A stretch of 64,000 nt of DNA, taken from positions 62,001-126,000 of the forward strand of contig NZ_JBHUOV010000002.1 of assembly GCF_042686125.1 (NCBI RefSeq), read 5' to 3'. The notes beneath the pieces are model-generated. The model saw nothing but the letters and a program-made list of their open reading frames with translations. It did not search any database and was not told the DNA's origin. Both the position numbers and the translations under genes were made by a program. Position 1 is the first letter of the stretch. Each line of letters begins with the position of its first letter. Below, piece after piece: positions 16,817-24,506 of the stretch. This DNA is from Oceanihabitans iliipiscarium (GTDB taxonomy: Bacteria > Bacteroidota > Bacteroidia > Flavobacteriales > Flavobacteriaceae).

Positions 16817-18142
16817 ATGAAAAAAATCGCATTACATTGGAAAATCATTATAGGAATGGTCTTAGGTATCATTTTCGGATTTATCATGAATACACTCGAA
16901 ATGGGTCCTAAATTTATTTCAGATTGGATTGCTCCATTTGGAACTATCTTCATTAATTTATTAAAACTTATTGCGGTGCCATTAATACTAGCATCGTTAA
17001 TAAAAGGAATCTCAGATTTAAAAGATATCTCTAAAATTAAAACTATGGGACTACGTACCATTCTAATTTACGTAGGCACCACACTAATCGCAATTATCAT
17101 TGGTTTAACCATTGTAAATACAATTCAACCAGGTGTTGGCATGTCGCCAGACACCATTGAAAAAATAAAAACGAAATATGAAAATTCAGAAGGAGTTGTC
17201 GATAAATTAAATAAAGCCTCTAATCAGCATGATGCTGGTCCTTTACAAGCCTTAGTAGACATTTTTCCTAGTAATATATTTACAGCTTTAGGGGAAGCAA
17301 AAATGCTTCAAGTTATATTTTTTGCTCTCTTTGTTGGTATTTGTTTATTACTCGTTCCAAAGAAAAAAGCCAAACCACTCGTTAAGTTTTTCGATTCACT
17401 TAATGAAGTCGTCATGAAAATGGTCGACCTTATTATGCTTTTTGCACCATACGCTGTCTTTGCTTTAATGGCAAATGTGATTATCGCTTTTGATGACACC
17501 GAAATTTTAGTCAAACTTTTAGGTTATGCCTTATGTGTTGTTTTCGGATTAGTTTTAATGATCTGTTTTTACCTGATGCTTGTAAAAGTATATACAAAAA
17601 AATCACCTTTATGGTTTTTAAAAGAAATCAGTCCAGCGCAATTATTAGCCTTTTCAACCAGTAGTAGTGCTGCAACACTTCCTGTAACTATGGAGCGTGT
17701 TGAGGAACATCTTGGCGTTGACAAAGAAGTTTCTGGATTTGTTTTACCTGTAGGAGCGACTGTAAATATGGATGGTACAAGTTTATATCAAGGTATTGCT
17801 GCAGTATTTATCATGCAAGTCATTTGGCCAGAAGGATTAACATTTACGAATCAATTAGTCATTATTGCTACAGCTTTATTAGCATCAATTGGTAGTGCTG
17901 CTGTGCCAAGTGCAGGTATGGTAATGCTGGTCATTGTATTAGAATCTATAGGCTTCCCTGCAGAATTATTACCAATAGGATTAGCTCTAATTTTTGCAGT
18001 CGATAGACCATTAGACATGTGCAGAACGGTTGTAAATGTTACTGGTGATGCTACAGTCTCTATGCTGGTCGCTAAATCTTTAGGGAAATTAGGAAAACCT
18101 AAAGTAAAAAACTGGGATGACAACTATGAAAAAGTGAAATAA
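16817..18142 (+). CDS. Dicarboxylate/amino acid:cation symporter (DAACS family)
   Basis: This 441-aa inner-membrane carrier takes up glutamate, aspartate or C4-dicarboxylates with Na+ or H+. It begins HWKIIIGMVLGIIFGFIM. Signature re-entrant loop motifs are visible: FSTSSSAATLPVTM (about 277-290), NMDGTSLYQG (about 316-325) and IGSAAVPSAGMVML (about 356-369). The substrate cannot be decided by eye. Confidence 0.92.
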   Translation: MKKIALHWKIIIGMVLGIIFGFIMNTLEMGPKFISDWIAPFGTIFINLLKLIAVPLILASLIKGISDLKDISKIKTMGLRTILIYVGTTLIAIIIGLTIVNTIQPGVGMSPDTIEKIKTKYENSEGVVDKLNKASNQHDAGPLQALVDIFPSNIFTALGEAKMLQVIFFALFVGICLLLVPKKKAKPLVKFFDSLNEVVMKMVDLIMLFAPYAVFALMANVIIAFDDTEILVKLLGYALCVVFGLVLMICFYLMLVKVYTKKSPLWFLKEISPAQLLAFSTSSSAATLPVTMERVEEHLGVDKEVSGFVLPVGATVNMDGTSLYQGIAAVFIMQVIWPEGLTFTNQLVIIATALLASIGSAAVPSAGMVMLVIVLESIGFPAELLPIGLALIFAVDRPLDMCRTVVNVTGDATVSMLVAKSLGKLGKPKVKNWDDNYEKVK

Positions 18143-18184
18143 AAGTTTTAAATTTAATTACTAATCAACCAAAAATATACAATT

Positions 18185-19225
18185 ATGAATGTTTGCTTTA
18201 TCATGTATCCATGGAGTGAAATAGACCCTGAAAATGATACAAGTTTAGCTTTAATGAAAGAATGCGTAAAAAGGAATCATGGTGTTGCTTTGTGTTCACC
18301 TGCCAATCTTACCATTCGAGATAGTGTAACTAATGCCTTCTGTACTGTTATTGGTAGAATGGATAAAACACCAAGCTCATTAAAAGCGTTTTATAATAAA
18401 GCAAAATTAAGAGATGAAATGTTACCTCTTGCTGGATTTGACGCCATTTTCTTTAGAGCAAATCCGCCTTTAGATCCATTAATGCTCAACTTTTTAGATT
18501 CGGTTAAAGACGATGTGTTTATTATTAATTCACTTCAAGGTATGCGAGAAGCGAATAATAAACTATATACAGCTGCTTTTGGTGATGCTCATAGTAACAT
18601 TATTCCTAATACTCATGTTTCAAAAAATAAAGAGTATTTAGTACAGCAAATTAAAGACTCTAAATCTGATAAAATGATCATCAAACCTTTAAATGGTTTT
18701 GGTGGTTCTGGAGTAATTCTTATTGAAAAGTCGGCAATGAGTAATATTAATTCACTTTTAGATTTTTATATTAATAGTAACTCAGATGGTACTTCAAACT
18801 ATGTCATCCTTCAAGATTATATTGAAGGTGCAGATCAAGGCGATGTTCGTATTTTACTTTTAAACGGAGAACCTGTTGGTGCAATGCGTCGTATCCCTGG
18901 AAGCGATGACCATCGTTCTAATGTATCTGCTGGAGGTAGCATCGCTAAGCATACTTTAACCAAAGCAGAAAAAGCCTTATGTAAACAAATTGGGCCGAAA
19001 TTAGTGAAAGATGGACTCTATTTTGTTGGTATAGATGTTATTGGAGGAAAGCTTGTAGAAGTTAATGTCATGTCACCTGGAGGCATTACTTATATTAACA
19101 AAGTGTATAAAGCTAAAGTCAAAGTTGAAGAACGTGTTATCGATTTCTTAGAGAGCAAAGTGTTAGATAAACTTCAAGCTTTTGACAGACGTTCTCGTTT
19201 ACGTAAAACGGTTGAAGACGCTTAA
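18185..19225 (+). CDS. ATP-grasp ligase, glutathione-synthetase-like
   Basis: This 346-aa cytosolic protein resembles prokaryotic GshB: N-terminal MNVCFIMYPWSEIDPENDTS, ATP-grasp core KMIIKPLNGFGGSGVILIEK (about 159-178), then DYIEGADQGDVRILLLNGEP and MSPGGITYINKVYK at the Mg/ATP site. True GshB joins gamma-glutamylcysteine and glycine, but no gshA is nearby and the genome carries bshA. The product may therefore be another peptide or thiol. It is the first gene of a cluster with a sulfurtransferase, an FkbM methyltransferase, an amidohydrolase and a QEGLA protein. Confidence 0.85.
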   Translation: MNVCFIMYPWSEIDPENDTSLALMKECVKRNHGVALCSPANLTIRDSVTNAFCTVIGRMDKTPSSLKAFYNKAKLRDEMLPLAGFDAIFFRANPPLDPLMLNFLDSVKDDVFIINSLQGMREANNKLYTAAFGDAHSNIIPNTHVSKNKEYLVQQIKDSKSDKMIIKPLNGFGGSGVILIEKSAMSNINSLLDFYINSNSDGTSNYVILQDYIEGADQGDVRILLLNGEPVGAMRRIPGSDDHRSNVSAGGSIAKHTLTKAEKALCKQIGPKLVKDGLYFVGIDVIGGKLVEVNVMSPGGITYINKVYKAKVKVEERVIDFLESKVLDKLQAFDRRSRLRKTVEDA

Positions 19226-19256
19226 TCCTAAAAGAATTCCAGCTTAATAAATTAAA

Positions 19257-20420
19257 ATGTCTGAACTTATTTTAGAAGAATCAATAGTATCAGTAAGCTG
19301 GCTTAAGGCGCATTTAAATGCATCTAATTTGGTGATTCTAGATGCCACTATACCAAAAGTTACACATACAAGTTCTTTAGATACTGAAGCATTTCAATTC
19401 CCAAAAGCGCGCTTTTTCGATATTAAAAAGAAGTTTAGCGATCCTGATGGACCATTTCCAAATACATGTCCTTCGGAAGCACAATTTACAAGGGAAGCGC
19501 AAAATATTGGGATTAATAAAAATTCAGCAATAGTCGTTTATGATGACAATGGTATTTATTCGAGTGCAAGAGCTTGGTGGCTATTTAAAGCTTTCGGACA
19601 TGATAATGTCGCTGTTTTAAATGGAGGTTTACCAGAATGGAAGCAAGCGCATTTTCCGTTAGAAAAAAAACATCCCATAAATTATAGTACGGGCAACTTT
19701 ATTGCTAAGTATCAAGAAGGCTATTTATTGTTTTTTAATGATATTCAAGTTTTAAAGAATAATAGCAAATATAAAATTTTAGATGCTCGTTCGGCTAATC
19801 GATTTCATGGATTAGCACCTGAACCAAGAGAAGGTTTACGTAGCGGAACCATACCACATTCTAAAAATTTACCCTTTGAAAACTTGCTGAGTGATTACAG
19901 ATTGCTTTCAAAAGAGCATCTTGAGCAGAAATTCGCGACTATAACAGATCAAAAAGAACAACTTATATTCTCTTGTGGTAGTGGAATTACAGCATGTGTC
20001 TTGGCATTAGGAGCAGACGTTATTGGTTATAAAAATATAGCTGTTTATGATGGTTCATGGACAGAATACGGAAGTTTAATTACAAATGAAAATACCATGC
20101 ATTGGACAAAAGATGAATTGATTGCTTATACCTTGTTATATGCTGCAAACTCAAACTTTATTGAAGATAATAAAGAAAAAAATGTAATCATTGAACGTGT
20201 TGATATGCAAACATTTCAAAATATTCATGACGAGTTTGATGCCGATAATGACTACCAAAGTATTCAAAAAATAGTACAAGGTGTGAAAGATCATCAATTT
20301 AATACTAACGATATCAATGCCTTACTCGCTGAAATTAAAATGTTATTTTTTGCTGATGGCGAATTTGATGTTACAGAGCGTATAATGTACAGAAGTTTAA
20401 AGCATATTTTAGAACAGTGA
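19257..20420 (+). CDS. Mercaptopyruvate sulfurtransferase-like tandem rhodanese with C-terminal extension
   Basis: This 387-aa protein has two rhodanese domains in its first ~280 residues (inactive N-terminal, active C-terminal). Cys240 lies in IFSCGSGITACVLAL, the CGSG(V/I)T loop typical of 3-mercaptopyruvate sulfurtransferases. The last ~100 residues are an extra helical domain (MLFFADGEFDVTERIMYRSL) reminiscent of TerB-like domains; that likeness is tentative. It probably moves sulfane sulfur to thiols or cyanide. It overlaps the next gene by 4 bp, so the two are translationally coupled. Confidence 0.88.
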   Translation: MSELILEESIVSVSWLKAHLNASNLVILDATIPKVTHTSSLDTEAFQFPKARFFDIKKKFSDPDGPFPNTCPSEAQFTREAQNIGINKNSAIVVYDDNGIYSSARAWWLFKAFGHDNVAVLNGGLPEWKQAHFPLEKKHPINYSTGNFIAKYQEGYLLFFNDIQVLKNNSKYKILDARSANRFHGLAPEPREGLRSGTIPHSKNLPFENLLSDYRLLSKEHLEQKFATITDQKEQLIFSCGSGITACVLALGADVIGYKNIAVYDGSWTEYGSLITNENTMHWTKDELIAYTLLYAANSNFIEDNKEKNVIIERVDMQTFQNIHDEFDADNDYQSIQKIVQGVKDHQFNTNDINALLAEIKMLFFADGEFDVTERIMYRSLKHILEQ

Positions 20421-21301
20421 AATTCATTTTAAAACTTTTAAATAAATTAGGTGTTCTAAAGTACTTCCGTTTTACTGCGAATCTTTCGATTTTAAAAAAA
20501 ACAATTAAAGTTCCAATTATTAATGGCTTAGGACTTCATAATTTAAATCAAAAAAACACATGGTTTACACAAATGTTGGAACGTTTTTATTCACAATATC
20601 CTCATCATGTTTTTTTAGATATTGGAGCAAATATCGGACAAACGTTTATTCAAGTGTTAGCTGCTGCTCCAAAATGGACATACATAGGATTTGAACCCAA
20701 TACCAATTGTGTAACCTATATAGAAGAGTTAATAAATGCGAATCAAAAGAAGCAATCAACCATTTATCCTTTTGCGATTTCTAACACTACGGGAACTCTA
20801 AATTTATATTACAACACCAATGCAGATACGACTGCTACAACTTTAAATGCCTTTAGACCAAATGTTTATAAAGATGGTTATACCAAAGAAATTCAAGCTG
20901 TGAAGTTTGATGAGTTCTTTAAAAATAAGCTTACTGATAACGCTTCTTACATTGTTAAGATTGATATTGAAGGTGCAGAATATCACGCGCTTCAAGGCAT
21001 GCAAGAATTTATTCAGAAAAAAAGACCTCTTATCATTTGTGAAGTTTTAGACACTCATGCTGAAGACACTTTAGAAACTCATCAGCTGCATTTAAAAAAT
21101 ATGAAAACGCTATTGCATAATACTAACTATGAGATATATCAAATCATAAGAACAAAAGAGGACCTCAATATTCATGCATTTAATCATATTAAAACTTTTG
21201 AAACTAAGGTATGGTCTCCTGAAAGTTTGCAATTAAATGATTATCTTTTTATGCCGAAAGAAAATAAACTCAATTTAAACTCGCTTTTTAATTTAGATTA
21301 A
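20417..21301 (+). CDS. FkbM family SAM-dependent methyltransferase
   Basis: It starts with GTG at 20417 inside the stop region of the preceding gene and yields 294 aa. The SAM-binding motif FLDIGANIGQTFIQ lies at about residues 72-85, and the conserved VKIDIEGAEYHALQGM (about 178-193) and LIICEVLD mark FkbM proteins, usually O-methyltransferases of sugars or small molecules. It has no signal peptide. Its place between a sulfurtransferase and an N-formylglutamate-type hydrolase is unusual for glycan modification. The substrate is unknown. Confidence 0.87.
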   Translation: MKFILKLLNKLGVLKYFRFTANLSILKKTIKVPIINGLGLHNLNQKNTWFTQMLERFYSQYPHHVFLDIGANIGQTFIQVLAAAPKWTYIGFEPNTNCVTYIEELINANQKKQSTIYPFAISNTTGTLNLYYNTNADTTATTLNAFRPNVYKDGYTKEIQAVKFDEFFKNKLTDNASYIVKIDIEGAEYHALQGMQEFIQKKRPLIICEVLDTHAEDTLETHQLHLKNMKTLLHNTNYEIYQIIRTKEDLNIHAFNHIKTFETKVWSPESLQLNDYLFMPKENKLNLNSLFNLD

Positions 21302-22128
21302 TGGAACGCTTATCTATTCAACAAATAATTAATAAAATTAATGCTGAAGATTGCTTTCATGCAGTAGCTTCAGACTATTCATTTACCATAAAAATTGATG
21401 AATATGTACACTATGTGTGTGGTGCTGTACATGATGGACATCAGTTTAGAAAAGAACTTTGGGATATGTGCTTGCATACCGAATATGAGCGTTGGTATGA
21501 AGAAGATCCTGAAACTAAAAACATGGTCAATTCGCATCCTATTGTTATTGCAGGTATGGATTCACGTTTTGAGTATGATCTAAATAGAGCGCCTGAAACT
21601 GCTATTTATACAGATGCTTGGGGAAAACAATTATGGAAAAGTCCGCTTTCTGAAGCCATGACCACAAAAAGCTTAAATAAGCATGCCAACTTTTACAAGG
21701 TGGTTCATGCATTAATTAATAAGCTAGAAGAAAAGTTTGGAGTGTGTATTGTATATGACATGCATAGCTATAATTGGAAGCGTTGGGATAGGGAAGTGCC
21801 AACTTGGAATTTAGGCACATCTAACGTTGATAATAATCGCTTTGGCACCTTTATTGAATCTTGGAGACAGAGCTTAAATGAAATGCAATTGCCAAATGAC
21901 ATAAAAAGTACGTCGCTAATTAATGACACCTTTCAAGGGAATGGCTATTTCTTAAAATATATTACTCAGAATTTTAAAAATACATTAGTTTTGGCAACAG
22001 AAATCGCCAAGGTTTATTGCGATGAATATGACTATATCATATATCCAGAAGTCGTTGCAGCTGTAGAACGTGAATTACGGGAACGATTACCTGCACATGC
22101 TAAAGCCTTTTATAATAATTACAGATAG
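21301..22128 (+). CDS. N-formylglutamate amidohydrolase family protein
   Basis: This is a 275-aa protein whose ATG overlaps the preceding TAA by one base. HDGHQFRKELWDMCLHTEYE, VCIVYDMHSYNWKR and FQGNGYFLKYITQ fit the N-formylglutamate amidohydrolase (HutG-like) zinc-hydrolase family. No histidine-degradation genes are nearby, so the substrate is probably another N-acylated or peptide compound made or recycled by this cluster. It lies 4 bp before the QEGLA gene. Confidence 0.87.
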   Translation: MERLSIQQIINKINAEDCFHAVASDYSFTIKIDEYVHYVCGAVHDGHQFRKELWDMCLHTEYERWYEEDPETKNMVNSHPIVIAGMDSRFEYDLNRAPETAIYTDAWGKQLWKSPLSEAMTTKSLNKHANFYKVVHALINKLEEKFGVCIVYDMHSYNWKRWDREVPTWNLGTSNVDNNRFGTFIESWRQSLNEMQLPNDIKSTSLINDTFQGNGYFLKYITQNFKNTLVLATEIAKVYCDEYDYIIYPEVVAAVERELRERLPAHAKAFYNNYR

Positions 22129-22132
22129 TATA

Positions 22133-23290
22133 ATGAATACACCTCATACCAGTACTAAGGCATTATTTGAAATTGACAATCAAATTGATATTTTGGTCAA
22201 AAAGATTGAACTTTTAAGTTATGTAAACCCAACAAATATTGAGGCAGAAAAAGAACGTTTTTTTGCTTCAAAGTATTTAACAGACCCTGTATTTATTTAC
22301 CCAGAAATTAATTTTGATCGTTTTAATTTACATCGCGAGTTATTTTCTCAACCTATAGAACAGATAGAAGATACTGAAATAAGACAATTATATCAAGATA
22401 TTATTTATGCCTATTCTGGATTAATTCAATGTATAGAAACTATAGGAGAAGGAAAAAAATTCTATTATAATTCATTGCATTCTTTTGGAACACCAACCGA
22501 AGACGATGTTGAAAATGCCAAATTCATTCTTCATTTTGATGATGAGGATGATAAAGATGAACAATTTCGTCCGAAGTATAATGAATTGCAAACAGAACAA
22601 AAGTTTAGAGATTACTCTAAACGCTACGATTTTACTTATACTATTAAATTTTCTAATACTATGAGTGCTATTGCTATGGTTTTAAATAATACTAAAACCT
22701 TAGTCATTAATCAAAACCATACGTTTTCGGATAATGAGATTGCTGTTTTAACCAATCATGAAATAGGAGTACACATGGTAACTTCTATGAATGGCATCCT
22801 TCATCCTTTAAAGATATTTTCTCATGGTTTTCCTAATTATGAAGAAACTCAAGAAGGTCTAGCTGTGTTTTCTGAATATATGAGCAATAGTCTAACTGTA
22901 AGACGATTAAAAGAATTAGCCTATCGTGTAATAGCTGTAGATAGCTTAGCTAAAGGCTATTCATTTTCTAAAACGTTTAGACTTTTACATAATCAATACG
23001 ATTTAGAAAGAGAGCGTGCATTTTATATTACTGTGCGAGCACATCGTGGAGGAGGCTTTACAAAAGACTACTTATATTTAACTGGTCTGAAGAAAGTGTA
23101 TAACTATTATAAAGAAGGTAAAGATTTGAAATGCTTACTAACTGGTAAAATTTCTTTATCGTACTTAACTTCTATCGAATCGCTTCGTAAAAAAGGCTTT
23201 ACAGCACCAGTAAAACATATAACTGACTCGTATTTAAAGAATAACAATACCAATAAAACGGTTGATTTCATTTTAGAAAGCCTCAAATAG
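22133..23290 (+). CDS. QEGLA-motif (DUF1704/MATCAP-type) putative zinc metalloprotease
   Basis: The ATG at 22133 follows the upstream stop after 4 bp; an in-frame codon at 22070 would sit inside the neighbour. The 385-aa protein has HEIGVH (an HExxxH zinc site, about residue 206) followed by YEETQEGLAVFSEYM, the name-giving QEGLA motif with the third zinc ligand. The family is annotated 'flavohemoglobin expression-modulating QEGLA motif protein' and is related to eukaryotic MATCAP tubulin carboxypeptidases. It is the last gene of the GshB-like cluster. Peptidase activity is inferred from the fold. Confidence 0.87.
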   Translation: MNTPHTSTKALFEIDNQIDILVKKIELLSYVNPTNIEAEKERFFASKYLTDPVFIYPEINFDRFNLHRELFSQPIEQIEDTEIRQLYQDIIYAYSGLIQCIETIGEGKKFYYNSLHSFGTPTEDDVENAKFILHFDDEDDKDEQFRPKYNELQTEQKFRDYSKRYDFTYTIKFSNTMSAIAMVLNNTKTLVINQNHTFSDNEIAVLTNHEIGVHMVTSMNGILHPLKIFSHGFPNYEETQEGLAVFSEYMSNSLTVRRLKELAYRVIAVDSLAKGYSFSKTFRLLHNQYDLERERAFYITVRAHRGGGFTKDYLYLTGLKKVYNYYKEGKDLKCLLTGKISLSYLTSIESLRKKGFTAPVKHITDSYLKNNNTNKTVDFILESLK

Positions 23291-23382
23291 GTAGTTCATC
23301 GATAATTTTCACATCTATTTTTGATATAACTAGATTTTAGTGTTTTCTGTCGAATTTATTTCTAATTACTTCAATGTACCCT

Positions 23383-23390
23383 TAGTTTTG
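23383..23390 (+). promoter_or_regulatory. Bacteroidota -7 box TAGTTTTG
   Basis: It matches TAnnTTTG, 22 bp before the ATG of the small secreted protein gene. The -33 element is weak (TTTC at about 23359). Confidence 0.4.
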
Positions 23391-23412
23391 CTCAAAACAA
23401 ATCGAAAGTATT

Positions 23413-23676
23413 ATGAAATTATTAATTGCTATTTTTCTAGTTTCCTTTTCTGCAACTGCTCAAGACATTGAGTTAAACAATGAATTACAAATTACTCCAA
23501 TTGTTATTGAAAACAATACTATTGAGTTAATTGAAGACGCTAATCTTAATTTATTTAATAAAGATTCAAAATCTTTATTAGTAAGAAAGAAGTCTTATAA
23601 AAATATTATTGAAAAAACTTTATCTGGTGAAAAGTTTTTAATCTTTAAAGCTAAACGCGACATTAAAATTTGCTAA
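23413..23676 (+). CDS. Small secreted protein of unknown function
   Basis: This is an 87-aa product with signal peptide MKLLIAIFLVSFSATAQ and a short mature part rich in Glu, Asn, Ile and Lys, ending in KRDIKIC with a terminal Cys. A -7 promoter box lies in front. It is followed 37 bp later by another small lipoprotein gene. No family is recognised. Confidence 0.65.
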   Translation: MKLLIAIFLVSFSATAQDIELNNELQITPIVIENNTIELIEDANLNLFNKDSKSLLVRKKSYKNIIEKTLSGEKFLIFKAKRDIKIC

Positions 23677-23713
23677 TAAAAGCAACTTATTTACCCACTT
23701 CTATACTAAAACT

Positions 23714-24082
23714 GTGAAATCATTAATTAAACTTAGCCTAATTACATTATTCTTTGCTGCAACTTTTTTTTCTTGTAGTAGTAATGACGATGGTACTATG
23801 AATACTACTCATGAATTAGTAGGGACTTGGGAACGAGCAGATTCTAACGCGAATTTCGAGTATAAGCTTATTTTTGATACCAATCATTCTGGTCTTAGAA
23901 TTTCTTCTGAAAACAATGGTACAACTGTAATTTCTAATGCAACAGATTTAGAGTGGAGTACTATAGATAATGAATTAACCCTTTTTATAAATGAAGAAAT
24001 AATAACGGATTATTATTTTGATTCTGAAGGACGACTTTATTTAAATTCTGTATCTGATTTTCCTTTTATTAAATTAGATTAA
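23714..24082 (+). CDS. Lipocalin-like small lipoprotein
   Basis: GTG start; 122 aa. The signal peptide ends in FFSCSSNDDG (lipobox with SxxD-type downstream acidic residues common in exported Bacteroidota lipoproteins). The mature part (HELVGTWERADSNANFEYKLIF, then TVISNATDLEWSTIDNELTL) has the look of lipocalin-like/DUF proteins that form a small beta barrel. The ligand is unknown. It converges on the DCC gene with only 7 bp between. Confidence 0.7.
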   Translation: MKSLIKLSLITLFFAATFFSCSSNDDGTMNTTHELVGTWERADSNANFEYKLIFDTNHSGLRISSENNGTTVISNATDLEWSTIDNELTLFINEEIITDYYFDSEGRLYLNSVSDFPFIKLD

Positions 24083-24089
24083 AAAAATA

Positions 24090-24506
24090 TTAATCTAAAA
24101 ACTTTGCCCTCAATTCTGGTGTAGGGATCATACAAGCCTCTCTTTTTCCATACCATTTATAACGATTTTTTGCGATGTAATTATACACCCAATTACGAAT
24201 AAAAGCAGGAATAATTAAAAAGACAACCATCATATTATTTGGAAAACCTAAGTGTTTTGCAATATGTAAAGCTGCAGTCGACTTTATTTTTAGGCCATTT
24301 TCATTTGAGTAAAGTAAGATGGAATCTGTTTTTGAAGTATCGATATTATATTTCTGAATGATGTCTTTACCAACATCACTTTGCAAAGCCGCAAAACGAA
24401 ACACGTCCTTTTTATCATGCTTAATCACATATTGTACTGTGCTATTGCATAAATTGCAAACGCCATCAAATAGGATTAATTTTTTATGTTTTGGTAATTG
24501 ATTCAT
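24090..24506 (-). CDS. DCC family thiol-disulfide oxidoreductase-like protein (DUF393)
   Basis: This is a 138-aa protein with the family opening LILFDGVCNLCNSTVQYVIK (CxxC within DGVCNLC) and FRFAALQS further on, both typical of DUF393/YuxK. A membrane-like stretch (MMVVFLIIPAFIRNWVY) lies near the C-terminus. Its start overlaps the mutS2 stop by 4 bp, so the two are coupled. The redox role is suggested by the CxxC only. Confidence 0.85.
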   Translation of the reverse strand: MNQLPKHKKLILFDGVCNLCNSTVQYVIKHDKKDVFRFAALQSDVGKDIIQKYNIDTSKTDSILLYSNENGLKIKSTAALHIAKHLGFPNNMMVVFLIIPAFIRNWVYNYIAKNRYKWYGKREACMIPTPELRAKFLD

